Origin: Bacillus massiliigorillae
GTDB lineage: Bacteria; Bacillota; Bacilli; Bacillales; DSM-1321
Direction of reading: 5' to 3'
DNA length: 64,000 bases
Assembly (NCBI RefSeq): GCF_000380245.2
Contig: NZ_HG428741.1
Span: 1,634,727 to 1,698,726, forward strand
The translations under genes and the position numbers were made by a program. The notes below the pieces were generated by a model that saw only the letters and a program-made list of their open reading frames with translations, was not told the origin of the DNA and made no database searches. Of this stretch, positions 25,930-35,449 are shown one piece after another (position 1 is the first letter of the stretch; each line of letters opens with the position of its first letter).

Positions 25930-27132
25930 TTGGCACGTGTTTTATTTATTAATGGTGGATCTGAAGGACATATCAATCCAACTATTGGAGTAGTGGAAGA
26001 GCTTATTTCGCGTGGTGAAGAGGTAGTGTACTTTACAATAGAAGCTTTTCGAGAGCGTATTGAGAAAACAGGAGCTACTGTACGAACTTTTGACGGTCAA
26101 AAATTTATCAAAGCCTTTATCTCAGGTGGAAGAAATCATTTACTTGAAAGAGTCAATGGTCTTTTACATACAGCTGATATAATCATACCTGAAGTTCTTG
26201 AACAGATTAAAGGGGAACATTTTGATTACATTATTCACGATTCGATGTTTGGATGTGGACGTTTATTTGCCCAAATCCTTAAGCTTCCTGCAATTAATTC
26301 ATGTACATCTTTTGCAGAGACAGAAATATCATTCGATAGAACAATAGAACAACTTTCAAAAAATGTCCCTACAGAAATGTTAAAAAAGATAAATGATGAT
26401 TTTCAAAACTTAACAACAAAAATTAAAGAAAAATATGATATTGAAATTACTTCTCCTTATGAAGTTTTTTGTAACCCTGCACCACTTACAATTGTTTATA
26501 CAACTAGGGAATTCCAACCTTTTGGTGAAGCGTTTGACCAAACATATATATTTGTAGGTCCATCCATTTCGCCACGATTAACTTCAGATGACTTAGACCT
26601 TTCATCAATCGTGGGAAAAAGCGTAATTTACATTTCACGAGGTACGGTTATTAACCAAGCCATTGATTTCTACAAGCTTTGTTTAAAGGCGTTTGGGAAC
26701 ACTAATTATACAGTTATCATGTCTATAGGGGAACAAACACAACTAGGAAAATTGGGAGATATCCCAGAAAACTTCATCGTGAAAAATTATGTTCCACAAA
26801 CGGAAGTGCTAAAACACACTAAATTATTTATTACACATGGAGGAATGAATAGTACTAATGAAGGTCTATATTATGGAGTGCCGCTCATTGTAATCCCACA
26901 AAGTGCGGATCAGCCGATAATTGCGGAGCAAGTCACCAATATTGGAGCAGGTATCCAATTACAAATGGAAAGTTTGACAGCAAATCAATTATATGAAGTT
27001 GCAGAGAATTTGTTAAATGACCCATCTTACGCTGGAACTGTTGCAAATCTTAGAGAATCTTTTCAAAAATCGGGTGGATATCACAAAGCTGTTGATGAGA
27101 TTTTTAAATTTAAAAGACAATACGATATCTAA
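25930..27132 (+). CDS. Glycosyltransferase, MGT/UGT (GT1) family
   Basis: A 400-residue GT-B glycosyltransferase. The N-terminal domain starts with MARVLFINGGSEGHINPTIGVVEELISRGEEV. The C-terminal nucleotide-sugar domain carries FITHGGMNSTNEGLYYGVPLIVIPQSADQPIIAEQV, the HGG...E...P..DQ signature of macrolide and UDP-glycosyltransferases. The start is TTG 25930, after AAGGAG at 25916-25921. Bacillus members (YjiC, YojK, YdhE-like) transfer glucose to small hydrophobic molecules. No biosynthetic gene is adjacent, so detoxification of foreign aglycones is the likely role. Confidence 0.9.
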   Translation: MARVLFINGGSEGHINPTIGVVEELISRGEEVVYFTIEAFRERIEKTGATVRTFDGQKFIKAFISGGRNHLLERVNGLLHTADIIIPEVLEQIKGEHFDYIIHDSMFGCGRLFAQILKLPAINSCTSFAETEISFDRTIEQLSKNVPTEMLKKINDDFQNLTTKIKEKYDIEITSPYEVFCNPAPLTIVYTTREFQPFGEAFDQTYIFVGPSISPRLTSDDLDLSSIVGKSVIYISRGTVINQAIDFYKLCLKAFGNTNYTVIMSIGEQTQLGKLGDIPENFIVKNYVPQTEVLKHTKLFITHGGMNSTNEGLYYGVPLIVIPQSADQPIIAEQVTNIGAGIQLQMESLTANQLYEVAENLLNDPSYAGTVANLRESFQKSGGYHKAVDEIFKFKRQYDI

Positions 27133-27145
27133 ATATACAATTTTC

Positions 27146-27172
27146 AAGCTACTAATAATGGTAGCTTTTTTT
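27146..27172 (+). terminator. Terminator after the glycosyltransferase
   Basis: AAGCTAC (27146-27152) pairs with GTAGCTT (27161-27167) over an 8-base loop, then T-rich. Confidence 0.78.
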
Positions 27173-27368
27173 AATGATAAGAATTTATAAAATTTGGCGT
27201 GGCTATTTTTACATTGAATCAAATTCAAGGTGTAAAGCATTTATGAAAAAGGATCGGTGACTGTTTTTTAATTAATTTAAGAATTTCTTAAGAAATTCTG
27301 TGAGCTGTTGTTAAGATTTCTTCGATATTCTTACTACTGTGATAGAGATAATGAATGGAGCGGATAAA

Positions 27369-28058
27369 ATGATTGAGTTACGTAATGTAACAAAGAAATA
27401 TGGTAAGAAAATTATTTTGGATGATGTAAATATTACTTTTGAGAAAGGGAAAATTAGTTGTTTACTAGGTTTAAACGGAGTAGGAAAGAGTACAACAATG
27501 AAATCGATTATGCGCTTAGTTCCTATAAGTAAAGGTGAAATATTGGTTGATGGTGAGCGAGTAAGTGAGAAAAACATTGATAAGATTGCATTTCTAGCAG
27601 ACATTCCTACTCATGAAATTGGCTGGACAGTAGAAGAGAACTTGCGATTTGCAGAAATATATTATGATTCTTTTGATTCAGAAAAAGCGAAGCGTATGGT
27701 TGAGTTTTTTAAATTACCGAAAGAACGAAAACTGAAAGAACTATCAAAAGGTAATTTAGCAAGATTTACGATTATTATGGGACTTAGTCAAAATTCACCT
27801 TATGTTTTAATGGATGAGCCATTTAGTGGATTAGATTTATTCTCAAGAGAAGAGTTTATCGCATCGCTGAAATCAGAGTTTATGATTAAGGATCAGACGA
27901 TTATTATTACCACTCATGAAATTGATGAAATTGAAGGAATTGCTGATGATGTAATATTGCTTGAAGAAGGAAAAGTGCTGTGTAAATTTACAAAGCAAGA
28001 AGCTGAAGCAGAAGGCTTATCAGTTGTTGAAAAGATGAGAAAGATTTATAGAGGATAA
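27369..28058 (+). CDS. ABC transporter ATP-binding protein
   Basis: A 229-residue ABC ATPase of the small export/YtrB-BcrA-like type. Walker A is GLNGVGKST, the signature is LSKGNLARF (the usual LSGG is replaced by LSKG), Walker B is YVLMDEPF, and the switch histidine is in TTHEIDE. ATG 27369 was chosen over an in-frame ATG at 27339. It heads a three-gene cluster with the permease 12 bases downstream and an exported protein after that. Function of the set is unknown; related YtrB-type systems affect cell wall stress or acetoin use. Confidence 0.9.
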   Translation: MIELRNVTKKYGKKIILDDVNITFEKGKISCLLGLNGVGKSTTMKSIMRLVPISKGEILVDGERVSEKNIDKIAFLADIPTHEIGWTVEENLRFAEIYYDSFDSEKAKRMVEFFKLPKERKLKELSKGNLARFTIIMGLSQNSPYVLMDEPFSGLDLFSREEFIASLKSEFMIKDQTIIITTHEIDEIEGIADDVILLEEGKVLCKFTKQEAEAEGLSVVEKMRKIYRG

Positions 28059-28070
28059 AGGAGTAAGAGT

Positions 28071-28883
28071 ATGAAATTCTTAACGTTTGTTGAAATAGAT
28101 TTACGTAAAATCATTCCGTTCTTATTGGGAATGTTCGCATTGGCGATTATTGGTTTTCAAGGTATGTTCTATAAAATAGCATCAAATGCTAATGAGGACT
28201 TAGTAAGAGGAGCTACTGAAAGTGGGGTAGCGATGAATGAATATTTAAAGACTGTAGATAAAATGAGTTTAACATCCATTATTGATCAAAATCCTTATCC
28301 AGTATTAATACTAATTTTTGTTGGACTTGGGTTAATTCTATTTGGCTTTTATCTTTGGTATAAAGAATGGTTTGGAGCATCGAAGCGAATTTATACATTA
28401 TTAAGTATTAAGGGCAGTCGATTCCGTATTTTTACAAGTAAATTGGTTGTATTTTTGTTTATCTTTATCACGTATTATGGAGTTATTTTACTTAATATCT
28501 TTTTAAGTAGTTTTATAGTAAAAATGATTCTTCCAGAACAAATTATTGCGAGTAATCTAGTGCAAAACTTCATTTTGCATTCGCAGATTTTACCATTTGC
28601 ATTACCGGTTAGTGCTGCATCTTTACTATTTAACTTAGCGTTTATTGTTATGATGTTTTCTATTCTTTCTGTATTTGTATTATGGGATCGTTCAAAGAAA
28701 ATTATTGGTATGATTGGTGGTTTTATTTATATAGCAAGTACAATTGCCGTGTTCTTCTATATAAATACACTTGAACTATACACTTCAGAGAGAACTTTAG
28801 CAAATTGGGCGTTCACAATTACTGTTCTAGTTTTAAGCAGTGCAATTAGTTATTACTTATTAAAGAAAAAAGTTTCAATATAG
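28071..28883 (+). CDS. ABC transporter permease
   Basis: A 270-residue membrane protein with about six helices: one after the short N-terminus (FLLGMFALAIIGFQGMFY), pairs near 85-105 and 125-150, then 175-205, 210-230 and 240-262. It has no named permease signature but is the partner of the ATPase 12 bases upstream. AAAGGAG precedes the ATG. The C-terminal basic end YYLLKKKVSI lies next to the start of the third gene, only 10 bases away, so the three genes are translated from one message. Confidence 0.82.
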   Translation: MKFLTFVEIDLRKIIPFLLGMFALAIIGFQGMFYKIASNANEDLVRGATESGVAMNEYLKTVDKMSLTSIIDQNPYPVLILIFVGLGLILFGFYLWYKEWFGASKRIYTLLSIKGSRFRIFTSKLVVFLFIFITYYGVILLNIFLSSFIVKMILPEQIIASNLVQNFILHSQILPFALPVSAASLLFNLAFIVMMFSILSVFVLWDRSKKIIGMIGGFIYIASTIAVFFYINTLELYTSERTLANWAFTITVLVLSSAISYYLLKKKVSI

Positions 28884-28893
28884 GAGAGAAATT

Positions 28894-30015
28894 ATGAAAT
28901 TTACTAGAATTATTACCTTTTCAATAATAAGTGCCTTATCTATCGGAACGTTAGTCGGCGTTGCAGAGGTAAATAAAGCACCAATAGATAGAAAATTTAC
29001 GATAAAAGATGAAAAAGGAAATCGAGAAGCACTAGGAGGTGTTACATTACAAAATACTATTAAAGTCGATACTAATAAATATGAAAAAATGGCCTTAACA
29101 AAGGACAAAGTCACTTTTCAAAAGACGAAATATGATCCAATTTTTGGGGTTGGTGAAAAAGTCTTAAATAATAAAGATTTGTATCGAGGAATGAATTATG
29201 CAGTTGATTACGAAAATGATAAGTTCACAATGGTTGCAAAATTCAATCCGAAGTTTCCATATGGTTCTAATGAAACATTTGTAACAATCGCTAAAAAAGA
29301 TAAGAAGACGAATAACCTTCAAAAAGAACAAATATCAGTAACAGGTATTACAACGAATCAGCAAATTGATCAAGAAATGCTATTTGAAAATAATGGTGTG
29401 ATGTACTATGGTGTAGTATTACGTAACTGGTCAGCCAATTCATCACAATCTTTGTTGAGAATTTATCAAATTCAACAAAATAATTTGCATTTGAAAGAAG
29501 TTACGAACGTCGAACTTTCATTACCAGGTAGTGACTATACAGATATTAGTAGAATAGTTGTGGATGAAAAGAAATTGTTTATGGTGTTATCTAATCAACA
29601 AGCATTTAAACTATTAACGGTAGATTTTGCAACAAACAAAAGTGAAAAATTAACTTTACCTATGTTTTCGAAAGACAATACTTATGTTGAAGCATTTAGT
29701 GTAGATGAAAACAATTTCTACATAAGTGTTAATTCTACGGTATTTGCTATCGATAAAAAGACGTATTTACAAGTTAATAAGGAAGCAATGAAACCTAGCT
29801 TTCTCTCAAATTATGAATATATCCGTACAGTTAATTTAAAAACTGATAAAGAAACTATCTATGTTTTATATGAAGCATATAAAAATAACAATCAAGGTGA
29901 TATGTTTATTGTAGCGTACGAAATGAAAAGTGGTAAAACATTATATGAAGGTAAATTACCGAGTATGACTGACCGTGGTGTTGGTGAATCATTTACATTT
30001 GCGGATAAGGAATAA
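28894..30015 (+). CDS. Exported hypothetical protein of the ABC cluster, possibly frameshifted at its C-terminus
   Basis: A 373-residue protein with an N-terminal signal or anchor (ITFSIISALSIGTLVGVA) and a beta-rich body with repeated short blades such as KLFMVLSNQQAFKLLTVDF and NFYISVNSTVFAIDKKTYL, suggesting a beta-propeller outside the membrane. It directly follows the permease. The frame ends FTFADKE at TAA 30013-30015. An overlapping ATG at 30015, in another frame, continues LFDNKEIVRFDLKK to 30062, which reads like the natural last blade strand. A one-base indel near 30010 may therefore have shortened the protein by about 15 residues. No family is recognised. Confidence 0.78.
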   Translation: MKFTRIITFSIISALSIGTLVGVAEVNKAPIDRKFTIKDEKGNREALGGVTLQNTIKVDTNKYEKMALTKDKVTFQKTKYDPIFGVGEKVLNNKDLYRGMNYAVDYENDKFTMVAKFNPKFPYGSNETFVTIAKKDKKTNNLQKEQISVTGITTNQQIDQEMLFENNGVMYYGVVLRNWSANSSQSLLRIYQIQQNNLHLKEVTNVELSLPGSDYTDISRIVVDEKKLFMVLSNQQAFKLLTVDFATNKSEKLTLPMFSKDNTYVEAFSVDENNFYISVNSTVFAIDKKTYLQVNKEAMKPSFLSNYEYIRTVNLKTDKETIYVLYEAYKNNNQGDMFIVAYEMKSGKTLYEGKLPSMTDRGVGESFTFADKE

Positions 30016-30109
30016 TGTTATTTGATAATAAAGAAATAGTACGATTTGATTTGAAAAAATAAATCAATTGTAATTTGGTATTTAATGAATGTAAAATATC
30101 TATTAATGC

Positions 30110-30142
30110 AAAAGCATCGGTGCTAAGACCGATGCTTTTTTT
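30110..30142 (+). terminator. Terminator of the ABC cluster
   Basis: AAAAGCATCGGT (30110-30121) pairs perfectly with ACCGATGCTTTT (30128-30139), then T-rich. It separates convergent genes. Confidence 0.88.
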
Positions 30143-30162
30143 AGTATTGACAAGCAGCCATA

Positions 30163-31047
30163 TTATATTGTGACATTAGACTGCTCCTTCTTAAGAAACA
30201 ATTTCTTGAAATTAATCTCAGCAAATAATATGCCTAATATAACCAATGTTGCTCCGATATAACCTCTAACTGTAAGTGTTTCTCCGATGAAAATGAATGC
30301 AAAAAGTGCTGAAAAAATAGGTTCTAGGGAAAAAATCAAACCAGTATGAGTTGGTGTAGTATGTTGTTGGGCAATGGTTTGAATAATAAATCCTAATGCA
30401 CTACATATGATACTCAATGCCAAGACAGCAATCCATGCATTTACAGTCTGTGGTAGTTGAGGCGCTTCAAATAGTAATGAAAAGATAAATCCCCAAGCTG
30501 CAACAAATCCTAGTTGTAAAACACCTAGTGAAATAGAATCTACATGTTTTGTCAACTTACCAGTCAATATAATATGAACAGAATATAATAATGCACAAAT
30601 GATACAATAGAAATCTCCTATGCTTAATTGAAAATGACTGTTCAATGTTAAAAGTGCAATTCCAATTAATGCAGTACTAACTCCAATAACAAGGCGAAAT
30701 TCAGTCTTTTGTTTCAAAAAAATCCCTGAAATAACGGGAACGAAAATAACCGCAAGACTTACTAAAAATCCTGCATTAGATGCTGTGGTGGTACGCATAC
30801 CAACTGCTAAAAATGCAAATGCAAAAAACAAAACAGTTCCTAAAATGAAGGAATATTTAATGGTTTTCATATTCACTTTTAATAATCGCTTATAAAAAAC
30901 AACAGCTGCTAAAATAAAAGCAAAAATGAATCGTAGAAAAATCAAAGTGAAGCCTTGTAATGAATCTAATCCTATTTTCATAAACAAATAGGAAGAACCC
31001 CAACAGATTGTGACAATTAGCATCATGATATCTGCTTTAACTTGCAT
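30163..31047 (-). CDS. EamA family transporter
   Basis: A 294-residue ten-helix DMT exporter. Seen: ICWGSSYLFMKIGLDSLQGF in helix 1, LVSLAVIFVPVISGIFLKQKTE closing the first EamA repeat, and GLIFSLEPIFSALFAFIFIGETL closing the second. On the minus strand AGGAGAAAGG precedes the ATG at 31047. Longer in-frame starts up to 31128 run through this site and are unlikely. It is alone and convergent with the ABC cluster. The substrate is unknown; the sequence resembles YdcZ-unrelated, RhaT/EamA-type metabolite exporters. Confidence 0.88.
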   Translation of the reverse strand: MQVKADIMMLIVTICWGSSYLFMKIGLDSLQGFTLIFLRFIFAFILAAVVFYKRLLKVNMKTIKYSFILGTVLFFAFAFLAVGMRTTTASNAGFLVSLAVIFVPVISGIFLKQKTEFRLVIGVSTALIGIALLTLNSHFQLSIGDFYCIICALLYSVHIILTGKLTKHVDSISLGVLQLGFVAAWGFIFSLLFEAPQLPQTVNAWIAVLALSIICSALGFIIQTIAQQHTTPTHTGLIFSLEPIFSALFAFIFIGETLTVRGYIGATLVILGILFAEINFKKLFLKKEQSNVTI

Positions 31048-31410
31048 ATTACTACCTTTCTCCTGCATCCCCGCAATCCTCCAAAAATCAATATGGTGAT
31101 CTAGTTGTATGAAACATGGAGCTCTCATAAATGATCACAGTATTCCTATAATTATTATAAAGAGTATAGTGACATAAAGAAAATAAATGCTTTTATCCAT
31201 TAATGTATCATCGTGAATCTATACACGAAGTTAGATTTTCAATAACAATAAAATACTAAAGGATATTCAGAATAGAATTCAAAAAAAACAATGTTCCTAA
31301 TTTTCAATAGAGTTAAAAAATAGTCACCAAGAAAATTATCCATACTTTTACCAAAATAGCACTAATTAAATAAGAAAATTGGGCATACAGTGAACTATCT
31401 GTCTGTTATA
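31048..31410. other. Divergent intergenic stretch
   Basis: About 360 AT-rich bases between the EamA gene and the small membrane protein. It must hold both promoters. No operator palindrome or RNA structure was recognised. Confidence 0.45.
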
Positions 31411-31427
31411 GAGGGAGGAAATGGAGC

Positions 31428-31616
31428 ATGTTAAAAATACCTCGTGTGGTTTTTTTCAACGTACATAAATCAGAAATAAAGCAATTCCTCTTAATCGATC
31501 TTATATGTAGCTCAGTTGTGTATTATATTGTCTTCAAAATGAAATGGAGTAATATTGCTGCTATAATTGCCAGCTCACTTTGCCCATTACTTATCAAAAA
31601 AGTACTGAACAATTAA
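31428..31616 (+). CDS. Small membrane protein
   Basis: A 62-residue peptide with two hydrophobic stretches (about 20-36 and 42-56) and a basic start and end, so probably a small hairpin membrane protein. A very good GAGGGAGG lies before the ATG, which makes translation likely. No family is recognised and no partner is evident. Confidence 0.6.
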   Translation: MLKIPRVVFFNVHKSEIKQFLLIDLICSSVVYYIVFKMKWSNIAAIIASSLCPLLIKKVLNN

Positions 31617-31795
31617 TTTGTATAATCGCTATATAAAAGTCTTGTATTTTTAAGGATATTTAAGTATTTTAAAACTAGTATAGCAATAAATAATAAGATA
31701 AATGATTTTTTCAGTTTATAATCGATCAATTAGATTTAGCATATCCAAACACATGGTTGGAATAAATGAATGAAGAGTAAGTGATGTGATTATTT

Positions 31796-32122
31796 GTGAG
31801 TACTCGAAAAAAAAATAAAATCAATAAAGATTATAATAAAGCGAAAAATTTAGCAGAGCTCATAACTCAACTGACTTTAGCTGGAAAGCATGATGAAGTA
31901 GAACAAATCATTCAAGAACATAATGCAACTAAGAATGGAGAAGCTTTGATTTCCAAACAGTCTACCAGCCTTAATAGTATAGAAGAACAGATTCATATAG
32001 ATTTTTCAAATGCAGATAAATTTCAATATGAGAGGACTCCAAATACAGATAGTATCCGTTTTCGAAATGAACAATTAGGAGGTTCTGGTTCAAATATGTA
32101 TGGTGGACGTAAGAAAAAATAG
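31796..32122 (+). CDS. Hypothetical protein with glycine-rich basic tail
   Basis: A 108-residue soluble protein. The N-terminus is strongly basic (STRKKNKINKDYNKAKN), the middle helical (LAELITQLTLAGKHDEVEQIIQEH), and the end glycine- and lysine-rich (GGSGSNMYGGRKKK). The start is a GTG at 31796 with only a weak upstream site. It does not match a family I know. The charged ends suggest an interaction with nucleic acid or another anionic surface, which is speculative. Confidence 0.6.
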   Translation: MSTRKKNKINKDYNKAKNLAELITQLTLAGKHDEVEQIIQEHNATKNGEALISKQSTSLNSIEEQIHIDFSNADKFQYERTPNTDSIRFRNEQLGGSGSNMYGGRKKK

Positions 32123-32258
32123 TATTAACAAATAGCTCCTTGTTAAAACTAACCAAGTCAAAAGGCATGATAGATACAATAATAAAAGGTATAATACGTA
32201 TTAAGGTATATAGTATCTTTTCATTTAAACCGATTAGAAAAACATGGAGGAAATGATG

Positions 32259-32573
32259 ATGAAACAAATTAAAGAAAAACAAGATTATTATAATGAAATC
32301 AATCAAGATCAATTAACTGTTGGTATTTTTACAACAACTTGGTGCCCTGACTGTAAACGTCTTGATATGTTTATCGATGAAATAACTGCTGAAAACCAAG
32401 ATAAAAACTGGTTTATGATTGATCACGATGAATTCCCTGAAATCTCTGAAGAGCAAAGCGTAATGGGTATTCCATCGTTATTAGTATTTAAAAATGGTGA
32501 AAAATTAGCTCATTTACATAGTGCGAATGCAAAAACAGCTGATGCTGTTAGAGAGTTTATTAATAATCTTTAA
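32259..32573 (+). CDS. Thioredoxin family protein (YtpP-like)
   Basis: A 104-residue thioredoxin-fold protein with the active site WCPDC (C29, C32) in FTTTWCPDCKRL and the cis-proline region GIPSLLVFKNGE. WCPDC differs from the classical WCGPC and is typical of the YtpP/bacilliredoxin-like thioredoxins of Bacillus. There is no signal peptide, so it acts in the cytosol. GGAGG at 32245-32250 serves a run of ATGs; 32259 or 32256 are the best spaced. A strong terminator follows. It probably reduces protein or bacillithiol disulfides. Confidence 0.87.
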   Translation: MKQIKEKQDYYNEINQDQLTVGIFTTTWCPDCKRLDMFIDEITAENQDKNWFMIDHDEFPEISEEQSVMGIPSLLVFKNGEKLAHLHSANAKTADAVREFINNL

Positions 32574-32584
32574 TTGATTTTACG

Positions 32585-32632
32585 AAAATCAGTACACGTG
32601 GAACGATATCACATGTACTGATTTTTTTTTAT
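32585..32632 (+). terminator. Terminator after the thioredoxin-like gene
   Basis: AAAATCAGTACA (32585-32596) pairs perfectly with TGTACTGATTTT (32614-32625), followed by T6. Confidence 0.88.
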
Positions 32633-32735
32633 AAAAAATGATAGTATATATATGAAGGTAGTATACTATTGTGGTGAGAAGTCTAAAAATTTAAAAAATA
32701 ATCATGATTGTATTGATTTTCTGGAGGAGAATAAA

Positions 32736-33527
32736 ATGATTAATGTAGAAAATGTTATCTTTTCACGAAACAATAAAGATATTTTAAAGAATGTTTCTTG
32801 GAGTGTGAACAAAGGAGAACATTGGTGTTTGCTAGGCTTGAATGGCTCTGGAAAAACAACTCTATTGAATGTTATTAATGGATACATATGGCCAATGAAA
32901 GGAAAGGTAGAAGTACTAGGGAATTTGTTCGGTCAAACGAATATTCCTGAGCTTCGTAAAGAGATTGGGTGGGTTAGCTCTTCTATTCAACAGAAATTTA
33001 ACGAAACAGATACTGTATTAGAAGTTGTGTTAAGTGGAAAATTTGCTTCCATTGGTCTATATGAACATGTGGAAAATAATGAAATTGAACACGCTAAATC
33101 TATTTTGCGAATGTTAAATTGTGAAAAGTTACAGTTCCAAAATTATGGTGTAATATCGCAAGGAGAACGTCAAAGAGTATTAATCGCCCGAGCATTAATG
33201 TCTTCTCCTAAACTACTTATATTAGATGAACCATGTAACGGTCTCGATTTAATAGCGCGGGAGCAATTGCTTAAATATATTGAAAAGATTGCTGAAAATC
33301 CAAGTGGACCGACTTTGATTTATGTAACGCACCATGTTGAGGAAATTTTACCATGCTTTACACACTCTCTTTTAATGAGGGAAGGTGAAGTGTTCTCTCA
33401 AGGTGCAACACAAGAGCAATTAACAGAAGCGAATCTTTCTTCATTTTTTCAGCATCCTGTAGCAGTTCAAGTTCAACAAAATAGAACGTGGATTGCATTA
33501 AAAGAATATGCTGAAGAACGTAGATAA
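32736..33527 (+). CDS. Stand-alone ABC ATPase (YlmA-like)
   Basis: A 263-residue single-domain ABC ATPase. Walker A is GLNGSGKTTLL, the signature is ISQGERQRVLIARAL, Walker B is LLILDEPCNGLD, and the switch histidine is in YVTHHVEEI. The VNKGEHWCLLG start and the HHVEEI end resemble B. subtilis YlmA and the ModF/PhrA-type ATPases, which have no own permease. ATG 32736 follows CTGGAGGAG; earlier in-frame starts back to 32652 have no site. No permease lies next to it. Its role may be regulatory. Confidence 0.87.
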   Translation: MINVENVIFSRNNKDILKNVSWSVNKGEHWCLLGLNGSGKTTLLNVINGYIWPMKGKVEVLGNLFGQTNIPELRKEIGWVSSSIQQKFNETDTVLEVVLSGKFASIGLYEHVENNEIEHAKSILRMLNCEKLQFQNYGVISQGERQRVLIARALMSSPKLLILDEPCNGLDLIAREQLLKYIEKIAENPSGPTLIYVTHHVEEILPCFTHSLLMREGEVFSQGATQEQLTEANLSSFFQHPVAVQVQQNRTWIALKEYAEERR

Positions 33528-33551
33528 TATATGAAAAATTAGATAAGGAAC

Positions 33552-33596
33552 AAGCAAGCCTCTTCGGTGAATAACTGAAGAAGCTTGCTTTTTATT
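33552..33596 (+). terminator. Terminator after the YlmA-like gene
   Basis: AAGCAAGCCTCTTC pairs with GAAGAAGCTTGCTT with one mismatch, then T4-rich sequence. Confidence 0.82.
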
Positions 33597-34030
33597 TTAA
33601 TAAAAGTTAGTACGCGATGATAAAGTATGGTGACTAAAGAGCAAATTACCAACTATACATAAAAATTTCTAGGGCAAATTATTTGTATTAAGTTATATAG
33701 ATATAATAAAATGTTTATCGTCATAATTATTTCATTGTATTTTTTAAGTTATCTTCTGAATTTTTCATAAAAAGTTCACAATTAAAATTATTCTAATAAA
33801 GTTATTATACTTATTTAAGTGTTATAATCGTCTAGGTAGTAATGAGACAGTTGTTTGAATCTCTTTTTTTATTTCAGTTAATAACATATCCACTATGATA
33901 AACAAATGGATATTATTGAATTGTAAAAACGAGTTTTAAGAAAATACGATTATTTGTGAATAAATGAACAACTAGGTTACTGAAGCAAACTTTCAATGAT
34001 TATTATGTTGAACAATTTGCAACTGATCTA
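33597..34030. other. Regulatory region of the first cyd operon
   Basis: About 430 bases before cydA1. It holds the Rex-like operator at 33954-33971 and a further TTCACAA half site near 33775-33781. No open frame is present. B. subtilis cydABCD also has a long leader with several Rex sites. Confidence 0.6.
33954..33971. promoter_or_regulatory. Rex-like operator upstream of the first cydABCD operon
   Basis: TTGTGAA-TAAA-TGAACAA fits the Rex consensus TTGTGAA-N4-TTCACAA in the left arm fully and in the right arm at 5 of 7 positions. It lies 75 bases before the cydA1 start. Rex releases DNA when NADH is high, which switches on cytochrome bd at low oxygen. Confidence 0.65.
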
Positions 34031-34045
34031 TGAAGGAGGAATTAC

Positions 34046-35449
34046 ATGATGGATGTTCTTGACTTAGCTCGTTTCCAATATGCAGCTACAACTATTTTCC
34101 ACTTCTTATTTGTACCATTGTCAATTGGTACCATTTTTATCGTAGCCATTATGGAAACTTTATATGTAATCAAGAAAAAGAAAATTTATTTAGACATGGC
34201 AAAATTCTGGGGGAAAATATTCTTGCTATCGTTTGCGATAGGAGTAGTAACCGGGATTTTACAAGAATTCCAATTCGGAATGAACTGGTCTGAGTACTCA
34301 CGATTTGTAGGAGATGTATTTGGTGCTCCACTTGCTATTGAAGCATTATTAGCATTCTTTATCGAATCGACTTTCATTGGTATTTGGATTTTTGGACGAG
34401 ACAAGTTACCTAAGTGGGTAATGGCATTCTCTGCTTGGATGGTTTCAATTGGAACTATGTTATCTGCACTTTGGATTTTAGCAGCTAACTCTTTCATGCA
34501 AGAGCCTGTAGGTATTGAAATTGTAAATGGTAAGCCAGTATTAAATGACTTTATGGCTTTACTTACGAATCCACAATTACTAGTAGAATTTCCGCATACT
34601 GTTTTTGGTGCGTTAGCAACTGGAGCATTTGTTGTAGGTGGAATTAGTGCTTTTAATATCTTAAGAAAACGCAATATGGAATTTTTCCAACGTTCATTCG
34701 TTATTGCTATGATTATCGCATTAGTGAGTGGAATTGGTATTGGAGCAAGTGGACATGCACAAGCTCAACACCTTATGACTTCACAGCCAATGAAGATGGC
34801 TGCAAGTGAAGCATTATGGGAAGATAGTGGGGATCCTGCTTCATGGGCATTAATTGCTGATATGGATCCAGAAGAAATGAAAAATAACTGGTCAATCGAA
34901 ATTCCGTTTTTGCTTAGTTTATTAGCATATGATTCATTCGAAGGCTCGGTTGAAGGTATGAAAACGATACAAGCAACATATGAAAAATTATATGGAGAAG
35001 GAGTTAACTATATTCCTCCTGTAGAAGCTGTATTCTGGAGCTTCCGTGTAATGGCAGCTATTGGTGGTGTAATGATTCTTCTTGCAATTGCTGCATTATT
35101 TTTCAATAAAAGACAAACACTTAACAATAAGCCTTGGTTCTTAAAAGCGTTGGTATGGATGATTCCATTCCCATTCATTGCAAATACAGCTGGTTGGATT
35201 ATGACAGAAATTGGTCGTCAACCTTGGACTGTATTTGGATTATATACAACAGCGCAATCAGTTTCGCCAAACGTATCGGCTGGAGAATTATTATTCTCAA
35301 TCATTATGTTCTGTGGCTCTTACTTAATTCTTGGAGGAATTATGGTTTATATGGTAATTCGTCTAGTGAAAAAAGGACCTTACGAGCAAGATAAGAATGG
35401 TGAAGAGGAAGACGTAGACTTATTAAGCAAGGAGGCATTCGGACAATGA
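34046..35449 (+). CDS. cydA: Cytochrome bd ubiquinol oxidase subunit I, copy 1
   Basis: A 467-residue membrane subunit that carries the haems and the quinol site of the high-affinity oxidase. Seen: H19 in TIFHFLFVP (haem b595 ligand), EALLAFFIESTFIGIW with the conserved acidic proton-channel residues, FPHTVFGAL with the second haem histidine, and IMTEIGRQPWTVFGLYTTAQSVSP (haem b558 methionine and GRQPW motif). The quinol loop is short, as in Bacillus bd-type oxidases. AAGGAGGA precedes ATG 34046, and a second ATG follows directly. Its stop overlaps cydB by 4 bases. It has a full paralogue at 40367 with roughly four-fifths identity by eye. Confidence 0.97.
   Translation: MMDVLDLARFQYAATTIFHFLFVPLSIGTIFIVAIMETLYVIKKKKIYLDMAKFWGKIFLLSFAIGVVTGILQEFQFGMNWSEYSRFVGDVFGAPLAIEALLAFFIESTFIGIWIFGRDKLPKWVMAFSAWMVSIGTMLSALWILAANSFMQEPVGIEIVNGKPVLNDFMALLTNPQLLVEFPHTVFGALATGAFVVGGISAFNILRKRNMEFFQRSFVIAMIIALVSGIGIGASGHAQAQHLMTSQPMKMAASEALWEDSGDPASWALIADMDPEEMKNNWSIEIPFLLSLLAYDSFEGSVEGMKTIQATYEKLYGEGVNYIPPVEAVFWSFRVMAAIGGVMILLAIAALFFNKRQTLNNKPWFLKALVWMIPFPFIANTAGWIMTEIGRQPWTVFGLYTTAQSVSPNVSAGELLFSIIMFCGSYLILGGIMVYMVIRLVKKGPYEQDKNGEEEDVDLLSKEAFGQ

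Noticed and set aside
33841..33876. Attenuator hairpin in the cydA1 leader
   Set aside because: GAGA/TCTC pairing before a T run is only 4-5 bp and not convincing.
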